Positions 24,218 to 31,121 of a stretch of DNA of 31,642 bases are shown here, in pieces. The stretch lies in NCBI GenBank assembly GCA_023424785.1, contig JAFADP010000055.1, forward strand, positions 1-31,642. Reading direction: 5' to 3'. A program made the position numbers and the translations under genes. The first letter of the stretch is position 1. Every line of letters begins with the position of its first letter. The notes beneath the pieces were generated by a model. It searched no databases and was not told the DNA's origin. It was given only the letters and a program-made list of their open reading frames with translations. The stretch comes from Bacillota bacterium (GTDB lineage Bacteria > Bacillota > Clostridia > Clostridiales > Clostridiaceae).

Positions 24218-25936
24218 ATGGCATTAGACGGAATTTTTTTACACAATATATTAGAAAATTTAAAACCTATATTAATAGATTCTAAAATAGATAAAATAAA
24301 TCAACCTGAAAAAGATGAAATTATATTAACCTTTAGAAGAAACAGACAAAACTATAAACTTCTTATATCTTCTTCTTCTAAGTTTCCAAGAATTCATTTT
24401 ACTGAGGTTCAAAAGGAAAATCCATTAAAGGCTCCTATGTTTTTAATGGTATTAAGAAAGTACTTATTAAATGGAAGAATAAAAAATATTGAACAAAAAG
24501 ATAGTGATAGAATTGTTATTATAACTGTTGAAGCAAAGGATGAAATGGGCTTTAATAGTGAGTACTCATTAATAGTTGAAATAATGGGTAGACACTCTAA
24601 TATTTCTTTAGTTAGAAATAGAGATAACTTAATTATGGAGTCTATAAAACATATTACTCCTAATATAAATAGTTATAGAGTTCTTTATCCAAGTGCTACA
24701 TATGTTTTCCCACCTAAATCTAATAAATTAAATGCTTTAACTGTAACAAAAGAAGAATTTATTAATTTTATTAAAGAAAATGAAATACCTTTTAATAAGG
24801 ATTTATTCTTTAATGCTTTAACTGGAGTATCAAAGCCATTTTCTAAGAATTTATATGAAATATGTGTTGAAAAAAATATAGATTCTAACAACTTAAGTGA
24901 CTTATATGATGTATTTAAAGATAAAATTTCTCAAGCTCCTTATTATGCAATATATAAAGATAGTGAAGGATTATTTAAGGACTTCTACTCTCATAAACTT
25001 AATACTAATAATGAAGTAATTGAATATACTTGTCCTTCTAAAATGCTTGATGATTTCTTTAAGGAAAAAGATAAACAAGATAGACTTTCTAATAGATCTA
25101 CAAACCTTCAAAAGTTAGTTCATACTAATATTGAAAGATGTTTAAAGAAGGAAAAGATTCTAAATAAGAATATTGAAGAAGCTGATAAAAAAGAAGATTA
25201 TAAAATTAAAGGTGATTTACTAACATCTTATATATACAATATAAAAAAGGGAGATTCATCTATAAGCCTTCTAAACTTCTATAGTGAAAATGAAGAATAT
25301 ATGGATATTTCATTAGATCCTAATAAAACTCCTTCTGAAAATGTTCAATATTATTATAAAAAGTATAATAAGCTAAAAAAATCAGAAGAATGGTCTATTG
25401 AACAACTAGAAAAAAATGATGAAGAATTATCTTATTTAAATTCTGTTTTAACTAATATACTTAATGTAGATTCTTACTTAGAAATTGAGGATATAAAAAA
25501 TGAGTTAATAGAAACAGGATATATTAAGTTTAGAAAAAGTAAAAATAATAAAAAATCTAAAGAAGGAAAGCCTCTTCACTTTGTTACATCTAGAGGATAT
25601 GACATATATGTGGGTAAAAATAACCTTCAAAATGATTATCTTTCATTAAAGTTTGCAGGTAAAAATGATTTATGGCTTCACACAAAAAATATTCCTGGCT
25701 CTCACGTAATTATAAAAGCTAATGATATAGATGATGATACTTTAGTAGAAGCAGCAACAATTGCAGCTTATTATAGTAAAAGCAAAAATAACTCTAAGGT
25801 TCCTGTAGATTATACCTTAGTTAAGAACTTAAAGAAGCCAAATGGTGCAAAGCCTGGTATGGTAATATATCATACTAACAACACTATATATGTTGATCCA
25901 AAAGACTTTGATAAATTAGAATTAAATAAAAAGTAA
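24218..25936 (+). CDS. rqcH: Ribosome quality control protein RqcH (NFACT, Fbp54-type)
   Basis: RqcH binds split 50S subunits with stalled peptidyl-tRNA and adds alanine tails that mark the chain for degradation. Older annotation as fibronectin-binding protein reflects a surface-binding observation. 572 residues from ATG 24218, chosen over ATG 24209 because AAAGGA then lies 8 bases upstream and the protein begins MALDGIF as in homologues. N-terminal NFACT-N domain with the functional D97-R98 pair (SDRIV), a helical coiled-coil middle (about 280-430), and a C-terminal NFACT-R domain (FVTSRGYDIYVGKNNLQND, DLWLHTKNIPGSHVII). The only plus-strand gene here, ending at a bidirectional terminator. 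Confidence 0.96.
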   Translation: MALDGIFLHNILENLKPILIDSKIDKINQPEKDEIILTFRRNRQNYKLLISSSSKFPRIHFTEVQKENPLKAPMFLMVLRKYLLNGRIKNIEQKDSDRIVIITVEAKDEMGFNSEYSLIVEIMGRHSNISLVRNRDNLIMESIKHITPNINSYRVLYPSATYVFPPKSNKLNALTVTKEEFINFIKENEIPFNKDLFFNALTGVSKPFSKNLYEICVEKNIDSNNLSDLYDVFKDKISQAPYYAIYKDSEGLFKDFYSHKLNTNNEVIEYTCPSKMLDDFFKEKDKQDRLSNRSTNLQKLVHTNIERCLKKEKILNKNIEEADKKEDYKIKGDLLTSYIYNIKKGDSSISLLNFYSENEEYMDISLDPNKTPSENVQYYYKKYNKLKKSEEWSIEQLEKNDEELSYLNSVLTNILNVDSYLEIEDIKNELIETGYIKFRKSKNNKKSKEGKPLHFVTSRGYDIYVGKNNLQNDYLSLKFAGKNDLWLHTKNIPGSHVIIKANDIDDDTLVEAATIAAYYSKSKNNSKVPVDYTLVKNLKKPNGAKPGMVIYHTNNTIYVDPKDFDKLELNKK

Positions 25937-25940
25937 AATT

Positions 25941-25970
25941 TAAAGGTGCTACAAAATCGTAGCACCTTTA
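25941..25970. terminator. Bidirectional terminator between rqcH and the THUMP methyltransferase gene
   Basis: TAAAGGTGCTAC pairs with GTAGCACCTTTA (25941-25952 with 25959-25970), 12 bp, loop of 6. It lies between two convergent stops, 4 bases after rqcH and 5 bases after the other gene. The T-tracts on both sides are modest, but the stem is strong. Confidence 0.85.
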
Positions 25971-25975
25971 GTGTT

Positions 25976-27145
25976 TTAAGAATTTCTAATTAACTCTTGT
26001 AAAACTGTATTTCCTTCATTTTTAATTTTAGGATTATCAAAATATTGATATAAGTAACATTTTAACTTACCATTATAAAGCTTTCTATTTTTACTTGCTT
26101 TTCTTCCAAATGGCTTTTCAAAATCTTCATAAGATGTGAATATATTATACTCCCAGTTCTTATATTTCTTTTTATATTCTCCAAAGATTTTATATAACTT
26201 TTCTACTTCTTTTTTATCACAAAGTCTTTCACCATAAGGAGGATTAGTTATTATAAATCCGTATTCTTTTGATGTTGAGAAATCTCTAAAATCTCTCTTT
26301 TGGAATTCTATATAATCTGAAACTCCTGCTTTATATGCATTATCAGATGCAGTTCTTAAAACCCAAGTATCTATATCATATCCTATAAGTTTTATATCTT
26401 TATGCTTTATAGCTCTCTTTGCACCTTCTCTAACTTGTCTAAATATATAATCTGGTATTGTTGGCCATGTTTCACAAACAAATTCTTTATTTATACCAGG
26501 AGCCATATTTAACATAATCATAGCTGCTTCTATTAATATTGTTCCTGAACCACAGAATGGATCTATAAGTTCATAAGAATCTTGCCATCTTGATTGAAGA
26601 ACTAATGCTGCTGCTAAAGTTTCTTTAAGAGGTGCTGCCCCTGAATTTTTTCTATATCCTCTTTTATGTAATCCGCTTCCTGTTGTATCAATTGTTAATG
26701 TTACTTTATCTTTTAAAATAGCCACTTCTATTCTATATACTGGACCATCTTCTTTAAAAGTTTTTATATCATAGTCTTCACTCATACTTGTTACAATGGC
26801 TTTTTTAACTATTGATTGACAATCTGGAACACTATGTAATGTAGATTTCACTGACTTCCCTACAACATGCATTACACCATTAACAGGAATTATCTTGCTC
26901 CAGTTAACTTTTTTTGTACCTTGGAATAGTTCTTCAAAAGTTCTTGCTTCAAACTCTGCCATTTTTATTAATATTCTATCTGCAGTTCTTAAATGAATAT
27001 TAGCTATAGCAATATCCATTTCATCTCCAGTAAAAGAAACTTTACTTGTCTCTGTCTTTACATCTTCATAACCTAAGGCTTTTAGTTCTTTTGCTGTTAT
27101 TCCTTCTAAACCAAAGGTAGTAGTTGCAATTAAATTATATTCCAT
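25976..27145 (-). CDS. THUMP-domain class I RNA methyltransferase (RlmL/YpsC-like)
   Basis: 389 residues. The N-terminal ferredoxin-like and THUMP RNA-binding part covers about 1-160, including DTTGSGLHKRGYR. The SAM-binding fold has DPFCGSGTILIEAA (195-208), and the catalytic NPPYGERL motif lies near 300, typical of N2-methylguanine enzymes. E. coli RlmL makes m2G2445 in 23S rRNA; this is the short form without the RlmK part. The target in Gram-positives is presumed similar. It follows pyrR by 24 bases on the same strand and ends at the terminator shared with rqcH. Confidence 0.92.
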   Translation of the reverse strand: MEYNLIATTTFGLEGITAKELKALGYEDVKTETSKVSFTGDEMDIAIANIHLRTADRILIKMAEFEARTFEELFQGTKKVNWSKIIPVNGVMHVVGKSVKSTLHSVPDCQSIVKKAIVTSMSEDYDIKTFKEDGPVYRIEVAILKDKVTLTIDTTGSGLHKRGYRKNSGAAPLKETLAAALVLQSRWQDSYELIDPFCGSGTILIEAAMIMLNMAPGINKEFVCETWPTIPDYIFRQVREGAKRAIKHKDIKLIGYDIDTWVLRTASDNAYKAGVSDYIEFQKRDFRDFSTSKEYGFIITNPPYGERLCDKKEVEKLYKIFGEYKKKYKNWEYNIFTSYEDFEKPFGRKASKNRKLYNGKLKCYLYQYFDNPKIKNEGNTVLQELIRNS

Positions 27146-27169
27146 TATTTACTCCTTTAAGATAAGTTC

Positions 27170-27703
27170 TTAACCTTCATAGATTTTAACACTATCTTCA
27201 TTATCTATTTCCATTATATGAACAGCTATTTTTTCTTCTTTAGATGTTGGTATATTCTTTCCTACATAATCAGCTCTTATAGGAAGCTCTTTATGTCCTC
27301 TATCTATAAGTACTGCAAGTTGAATAGCTTTAGGTCTAGCTTCATCTATAATAGCATCCATAGCTGCTCTAACTGTTCTACAAGTGTATAAAACATCATC
27401 TACAAGTATTATTTTTTTATTTTCAAAGCTTACTTCTGAATTAATACTTTGAACCTTAGCTTCAATATGATTTTCTCTATCATCTCTATATGCTGTAATA
27501 TCTACAGAACCTACTGGAAGCTTTACACCTTCTATTTTTAATATTTCTTCTGAAATTCTTTCTGCAATAGGACATCCTCTTCTTTTTATTCCTACTAAAA
27601 CAATATCATCTACACCTTTATTTCTTTCAATTATTTCATGTGATATTCTTATAAGACTTCTTTTTATAGCTTTTTCATCAAGTAAATTAGCTTTTAATTT
27701 CAT
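27170..27703 (-). CDS. pyrR: PyrR, pyr operon attenuation regulator/uracil phosphoribosyltransferase
   Basis: RNA-binding regulator that with UMP binds pyr mRNA leaders and causes termination; it also has weak uracil phosphoribosyltransferase activity. 177 residues from the chosen start. The PRPP loop VDDVLYTCRTVRAAMDA (101 on) has Cys where Gly is usual (YTGRT). The substrate side GIKRRGCPIAERI is present. ATG 27703 is preferred over ATG 27724 because AAGGAGG, formed over the end of the upstream rluD gene, lies 6 bases before it. No pyr biosynthesis genes follow in this window, so it must act in trans on other leaders. Confidence 0.95.
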   Translation of the reverse strand: MKLKANLLDEKAIKRSLIRISHEIIERNKGVDDIVLVGIKRRGCPIAERISEEILKIEGVKLPVGSVDITAYRDDRENHIEAKVQSINSEVSFENKKIILVDDVLYTCRTVRAAMDAIIDEARPKAIQLAVLIDRGHKELPIRADYVGKNIPTSKEEKIAVHIMEIDNEDSVKIYEG

Positions 27704-27717
27704 AAAAGTCCTCCTTA

Positions 27718-28632
27718 TTAACATTCTCTTTCTAGTTTTTCTAATAATTCTTTATAGTAATCTGGTAATTCTGTTGTAAACTCCATATACTCTTTAGTTC
27801 TTGGATGAATAAATCCTAATGTTTTTGCATGAAGTACTTGACCTTCAAGCTTAAATCTTTGTTTTTTAAATCCATAAACTTCATCTCCAACAAGAGGATG
27901 ACCTATAGATGCCATATGAACTCTTATTTGATGAGTTCTTCCCGTTTCTAAAACACATTTAATTAATGTAGTTGCCTTATAATGTTTTAAAACTTCATAA
28001 TGAGTTACTGCTCTTTTTCCATCATCAACAATACCCATCTTTAGTCTATCTTTTTTATTTCTTCCTATAGGTTTATTTATAACACCTTTTTCTTCTTTTA
28101 ATCTACCCTCAACTAAAGCAATATATTCTCTTTTCATAGAGTGATTTTGAAGTTGAAGAGATAAAAAATTATGTGCCTCATCATTTTTTGCAATAACTAA
28201 TACACCTGTTGTATCTTTATCTATTCTATGTACTATTCCTGGTCTCTTTACTCCATTAATTGTTGAAAGATCTTTACAATGAAATAATAATGCATTTACT
28301 AGTGTCCCAGTATAATTGCCTGGTGCTGGATGAACCACCATACCTTGAGGCTTATTTATAACAATTACATCACTATCCTCATAAAGAATATTTAAAGGAA
28401 TATCTTCTGCCTCCACTTTAAGTTCTATAGGTTCTGGTAATGATACACTAATTATATCATTATGTTTTACCTTGTAATTACTTTTTATATCCTTATTGTT
28501 AACCTTTATATTTTTATCCTCAATTAATCCTTGAATATAAGACCTTGATTTATCACTTAACATACTAGATAAATATTTATCAATTCTTATATTTTCCATT
28601 TCTTTTTCTACTACATAAACGAATTCTTCCAT
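27718..28632 (-). CDS. RluD-family 23S rRNA pseudouridine synthase (YlyB-like)
   Basis: Converts uridines of large-subunit rRNA (or, for some members, tRNA) to pseudouridine. 304 residues. N-terminal S4 domain (about 14-60, RIDKYLSSMLSDKSRSYIQGLI), then the catalytic domain with GIVHRIDKDTTGVLVIAKN including the catalytic Asp D138, and GRTHQIRVHMASIGHPLVGD. The order rluD-like - pyrR matches ylyB-pyrR of Bacillus, but the usual upstream lspA is absent and replaced by non-coding structured DNA. It is transcribed from a good sigma-A-type promoter with a leader of about 100 bases that contains a hairpin element. Confidence 0.93.
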   Translation of the reverse strand: MEEFVYVVEKEMENIRIDKYLSSMLSDKSRSYIQGLIEDKNIKVNNKDIKSNYKVKHNDIISVSLPEPIELKVEAEDIPLNILYEDSDVIVINKPQGMVVHPAPGNYTGTLVNALLFHCKDLSTINGVKRPGIVHRIDKDTTGVLVIAKNDEAHNFLSLQLQNHSMKREYIALVEGRLKEEKGVINKPIGRNKKDRLKMGIVDDGKRAVTHYEVLKHYKATTLIKCVLETGRTHQIRVHMASIGHPLVGDEVYGFKKQRFKLEGQVLHAKTLGFIHPRTKEYMEFTTELPDYYKELLEKLEREC

Positions 28633-28679
28633 TTGTAAACCTCATTTTTCGTATCCGACTTATAACGCCGATGGATTGA

Positions 28680-28727
28680 GTTAACTAAATTCAGAGGGAG
28701 ATAAAACTCTCCCTCTAAATAAGTTTC
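28680..28727 (-). repeat. Hairpin module A, in the rluD-pyrR leader
   Basis: Minus strand: the conserved lead GAAACTTATT runs into a 13-bp stem (28708-28720 with 28689-28701), loop GTTTTA, and then the conserved tail TTTAG. One stem pair is C-A on the plus strand but a U-G wobble on the minus strand, so the minus-strand RNA is the fully paired form. The module begins about 15 bases after the -10 box of rluD, essentially at the 5' end of the mRNA. Confidence 0.65.
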
Positions 28728-28742
28728 TTTGTATTCCCTAAC

Positions 28743-28772
28743 ATTATATTATAAGAAACTTCAATAGGTCAA
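28743..28772 (-). promoter_or_regulatory. Sigma-A-type promoter of rluD-pyrR
   Basis: Minus strand: TTGACC (28772-28767), 18-base spacer, TATAAT (28748-28743). Expected start of transcription is near 28736, giving a leader of about 104 bases with hairpin module A near its 5' end and the rluD ATG at 28632. Confidence 0.7.
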
Positions 28773-28884
28773 CAAAGATAAGCCATTTAAGTCAAAATAG
28801 AATGCTTGTTTTAAGATATTTAAATTTATTTTAAGAATATATAGTATGTCCTATTGAAAGCAAATATTTTTATCTGATGTCTAA

Positions 28885-28930
28885 CCGTTGTAACACTCCC
28901 TTGTTCTATATAACAGGGAGCTAACAACGG
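28885..28930. other. 46-base hairpin with internal loop
   Basis: Outer stem CCGTTGT/ACAACGG (28885-28891 with 28924-28930), asymmetric internal loop (4 and 3 bases), inner stem CTCCCT-GTT/AAC-AGGGAG with one bulged T at 28902, and a 6-base loop. All pairs are Watson-Crick, so the strand cannot be told. No T-run follows on either side, so it is not a simple terminator. Unusually GC-rich for its surroundings. Confidence 0.6.
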
Positions 28931-28950
28931 ACACGACCCTAGATTAACTC

Positions 28951-28994
28951 AGCTAAATTCAGTAGGAGATAAAAGCTCCTACTGAATAAGTTTC
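28951..28994 (-). repeat. Hairpin module B, diverged copy of module A
   Basis: Stem ATTCAGTAGGAG/CTCCTACTGAAT (28957-28968 with 28976-28987), 12 bp, with flanks CTAAATTCAG and AATAAGTTTC (plus strand) as in module A. Compared with A the stem sequence differs on both sides while pairing is kept, which is compensatory change. The weak promoter pattern TTGTGT-N18-TAAATA (29037-29008, minus strand) sits upstream at nearly the same distance as the rluD promoter from module A. Confidence 0.6.
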
Positions 28995-29019
28995 GTTTTA
29001 TATTATTTATTTAGACTAG

Positions 29020-29054
29020 TAAGAACCTCATACACAATTTGTACAAGGTCCTTA
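29020..29054 (-). other. Hairpin downstream of the DUF3990 pair
   Basis: In minus-strand RNA, 15 continuous pairs form between 29054-29040 and 29034-29020, three of them G-U wobbles. On the plus strand the same positions are A-C or C-A mismatches. This favours a minus-strand structure at the 3' end of the DUF3990/partner transcript. Minus-strand bases after the stem are not T-rich, whereas the plus strand has a run of T after the stem (29055-29060). So its terminator direction is ambiguous. Confidence 0.5.
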
Positions 29055-29083
29055 TTTTTTAATAAAATCTTTTATTATTATAA

Positions 29084-29521
29084 CTAAATATTTATTTTTC
29101 TAGTGGTTTTTGTTTCTTCAAGTACATATTTTGTATCTTGAGTATGAAGAATTGCCCAATTGCTTATAAGCCACTCAAAATCTTCTTTTTTAAATTTGCT
29201 ACATATGTCTTTTCCTGTAATTCCAAAATCCTCATACCAACTTTGAAGGGTGTATCCTAACCACTCCATGGCTTCCATATAATATTTTTTCTCATTTTCG
29301 GTATATTCTCTTTCATCAATAATAGAGTTTTCTTCAATCCATGATAGATAATATAAACTTCCTCTTGATATACATATAAGGTCTCCTACTTCAAGAGAAT
29401 CTTTATAGTCAGATAATAAAATTTTAATAATAGCATCTAAATAATCCTTTTTAAATTTAATACTATCTCTAAAAATATCTGCTAAGGTTTCACATCTATT
29501 TTTATTTAATATATTCCACAT
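29084..29521 (-). CDS. Partner of the DUF3990 protein, DUF3791-like C-terminus (putative antitoxin)
   Basis: 145 residues, soluble, helical and acidic in the middle. The last 60 residues (YYMEAMEWLGYTLQSW..., FKKEDFEWLISNWAILHTQD, LHTQ at 125-128, then YVLEE) resemble the DUF3791 pattern of a helical domain ending in LHTQ-x-x-Y-hydrophobic. The first 75 residues match nothing I know. ATG 29521 lies 2 bases after the DUF3990 stop; its Shine-Dalgarno AGGGAG is inside the last codons of that gene. DUF3791 and DUF3990 genes are often adjacent, so a shared function, probably toxin neutralisation, is inferred and not shown. Confidence 0.65.
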   Translation of the reverse strand: MWNILNKNRCETLADIFRDSIKFKKDYLDAIIKILLSDYKDSLEVGDLICISRGSLYYLSWIEENSIIDEREYTENEKKYYMEAMEWLGYTLQSWYEDFGITGKDICSKFKKEDFEWLISNWAILHTQDTKYVLEETKTTRKINI

Positions 29522-29523
29522 AA

Positions 29524-30108
29524 TTATCTCCCTTGTAAATCCATATAATAAACATCTTTATTAGAATTTCTTCTTGCTTTAAACACCTTATCATTAACAC
29601 TTCCTAAGTTTAATATTTCATTTTCTTTTATATTAAATATCTCTTTTATATTTAATTCAATAACTTCTTTAAATTCAAGATTATTTAAAGCTTTTTCAGT
29701 AACTATATTAATTTGTTTATCAATTTTCATACAATTTAATATATTTAAAGTTTCATCTACACTATATACATTATCTAAAAAGTTTTGTACTGTTCTATAT
29801 AATTTATCATCTGCTGTTGGACCTATAATAACATCATAATTATTGTCTTCTATTTTAATATCTAAACTTAACCTATTAGAACACACAAATAATAACCATT
29901 CTAAATCTAAATTATACTCTTTTATTTTTAATCCATTTAGATTTAGTTCATATTTATTTACATATTGACCATTTCTAAGAGCACACCATGATTTTGCCAT
30001 TTCCAAATTTTTAGTACAATAAAAACCAGATCCAAAATCTGTTCCTTTTCTACTTCCTCTATAATTAGGTTTTTCAATTTTCTTATCACTACCATGATAT
30101 ACTATCAT
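29524..30108 (-). CDS. DUF3990-like protein, putative ADP-ribosyltransferase toxin
   Basis: 194 residues. The N-terminus VYHGS (H5, G6), DFGSGFYCT with Y30, ELNLNGLKIKEY, and YDVIIGPTADDKLY are the core of the DUF3990 family. The spacing His - Tyr - acidic/Gln (Q132 in KQINIVTEKAL) resembles the H-Y-E/Q active site of ADP-ribosyltransferases. Family membership is a confident reading by eye; catalysis is inferred. It is the first gene of a two-gene unit with an extended -10 promoter and AAGGAG 8 bases before ATG 30108. No secretion signal, so it would act in the cytoplasm, as a toxin-antitoxin or phage-defence toxin would. Confidence 0.75.
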   Translation of the reverse strand: MIVYHGSDKKIEKPNYRGSRKGTDFGSGFYCTKNLEMAKSWCALRNGQYVNKYELNLNGLKIKEYNLDLEWLLFVCSNRLSLDIKIEDNNYDVIIGPTADDKLYRTVQNFLDNVYSVDETLNILNCMKIDKQINIVTEKALNNLEFKEVIELNIKEIFNIKENEILNLGSVNDKVFKARRNSNKDVYYMDLQGR

Positions 30109-30160
30109 ATATTTTTCTCCTTCTTTGAATATAAAATCTATTAATATTTTATGTAGTCTT

Positions 30161-30190
30161 ATTATAACATAATTTACAAAGCTCCGTTAA
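30161..30190 (-). promoter_or_regulatory. Promoter of the DUF3990 pair
   Basis: Minus strand: TTAACG (30190-30185), 18-base spacer, TATAAT (30166-30161) with an extended TGT before the -10. Leader about 46 bases. Confidence 0.6.
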
Positions 30191-30224
30191 TTATTCAATT
30201 CCAAATAAAGTAAATCGTTTAATA

Positions 30225-30244
30225 TTAATAGTTAAAACTATTAA
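30225..30244. promoter_or_regulatory. Inverted repeat upstream of the DUF3990 promoter
   Basis: TTAATAGTT-AA-AACTATTAA, a perfect 9-bp inverted repeat, centred about 45 bases upstream of the -35 box. It could be an operator for autoregulation, or part of the AT-rich flank of the terminator that begins at 30243. Confidence 0.35.
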
Positions 30245-30287
30245 AAATAAGAGCTTAGCACCAAATATGTACTAAACTCTTATTTTT
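30243..30287 (-). terminator. Terminator of the zinc-ribbon gene
   Basis: In minus-strand RNA AATAAGAG-T-TTAG-TAC pairs with GTGC-TAA-G-CTCTTATT, with two G-U wobbles that are C-A mismatches on the plus strand. It is followed by TTTTTAA on the minus strand. It begins 15 bases after the stop at 30303. Confidence 0.85.
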
Positions 30288-30302
30288 ATAAATTATTATT
30301 TT

Positions 30303-30974
30303 TTAAAATATAGATGCATCAATTAAGTACCATTTTCCTTTTATCTTAGCTACAGTTAAATATTCTGAATCTTTTTCACCATTAATTAATAAATCAACAT
30401 CTATTTCTTTTATAGGTCCTATTTCACTTTCTTTAAATCCACATTCATCAATTAAATCTTCAACATAATATTCTCTATCATAATCATCTAAAGTTTCTAC
30501 ATCTGATATTTTATGTACTATTTTTAAATTATCATCATACATACTTCTAGCTTCACTAACAACATAACTAAAATATAAATCTAATTGTTTTTCTAAATCT
30601 ATATATTTTAAATCTGCATAATCCATTAAAGCTTCTAGCATTTCTTCATTCATCGTACGTTTTAATAACTTTGGTTTATTATCTTCAATTGCTTCAAAAT
30701 AGGCATCTACTAAATCTTTATAGTTATTAAATCCATGCTTATTCATATTAGATACTACTAAACCTACTACTAAAACTAAAGCTATAGCTATTGCAATAAC
30801 CACACCTAGAACTGTCTTGTTTTTCTTCTTACTTGAAGTATTAGTAGGTTGTACATTCACTACGTCCTTTACTTTTAATTCTTGTTCAGAAGCATTCATA
30901 TTTACTGCTGCTCCACAATTTCCACAAAACTTACTTCCATTTAATAATTCTTTTCCACATTGACTACAATACAT
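30303..30974 (-). CDS. Zinc-ribbon membrane protein with extracytoplasmic domain
   Basis: 223 residues. N-terminal zinc ribbon with C3/C6 and C17/C20 (YCSQCGKEL...KFCGNCGA), a Ser/Thr/Lys linker, one membrane segment (about 54-75), then an acidic domain outside. The outer part starts HGFNNYKDLVDAYFEAIEDN and ends LTVAKIKGKWYLIDASIF, like small NTF2- or DUF4878-type folds, in which a short helix pair precedes a twisted sheet. Similar architectures are common in Clostridium; function unknown. Single gene with promoter and terminator. GGGGG lies before ATG 30974. Confidence 0.75.
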   Translation of the reverse strand: MYCSQCGKELLNGSKFCGNCGAAVNMNASEQELKVKDVVNVQPTNTSSKKKNKTVLGVVIAIAIALVLVVGLVVSNMNKHGFNNYKDLVDAYFEAIEDNKPKLLKRTMNEEMLEALMDYADLKYIDLEKQLDLYFSYVVSEARSMYDDNLKIVHKISDVETLDDYDREYYVEDLIDECGFKESEIGPIKEIDVDLLINGEKDSEYLTVAKIKGKWYLIDASIF

Positions 30975-31019
30975 GTTTTTCCCCCATTGTTCTTAATTAG
31001 TAATACTTTTTTCATTTTT

Positions 31020-31047
31020 ATTATACATATTTTATATCAATTAGCAA
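31020..31047 (-). promoter_or_regulatory. Promoter of the zinc-ribbon gene
   Basis: Minus strand: TTGCTA (31047-31042), 16-base spacer, TATAAT (31025-31020). The leader is about 40 bases. Confidence 0.6.
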
Positions 31048-31074
31048 GCTTTCCAATAAAGTAAAAATAAGAAA

Positions 31075-31112
31075 CTGTTAAAAGCTACTCATTAAAGAGT
31101 ATCTTTTAACAG
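31075..31112 (-). terminator. Terminator of the Tyr/Pro-rich protein gene
   Basis: CTGTTAAAAG pairs with CTTTTAACAG (31075-31084 with 31103-31112), and TACTC with GAGTA inside. Minus-strand bases after the stem are TTTCTTATTTTT. It begins 9 bases after the stop at 31122. Confidence 0.8.
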
Positions 31113-31121
31113 CTAATATTA

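Larger units (their letters stand above)
28633..29083. other. Non-coding structured region with two related hairpin modules
   Basis: 451 bases without a credible reading frame between rluD and the DUF3990 pair. It contains, left to right: the rluD leader with hairpin module A (28680-28727), the rluD promoter (28743-28772), an AT-rich stretch (about 28773-28880), a 46-base hairpin with internal loop (28885-28930), hairpin module B (28951-28994), and a further hairpin (29020-29054). CTTCAATAGG (28759-28768) and CCTATTGAA (28851-28859) form an inverted repeat around the AT-rich part. Modules A and B share conserved flanks. The wobble pattern of module A and of the last hairpin points to minus-strand RNA. 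It matches no RNA family I can name. Confidence 0.65.

Noticed and set aside
28633..28740. PyrR-binding loop in the rluD-pyrR leader
   Set aside because: The module A loop lacks the conserved PyrR recognition bases, and there is no antiterminator/terminator switch.
28741..28870. Insertion-sequence or MITE remnant bounded by CTTCAATAGG/CCTATTGAA
   Set aside because: Arms are only about 9-10 bp, one lies inside the rluD promoter, no target duplication is seen and no transposase is near.
28633..29083. Known riboswitch, T-box, 6S RNA or tmRNA
   Set aside because: None of the conserved core sequences of these classes that I know is present on either strand.
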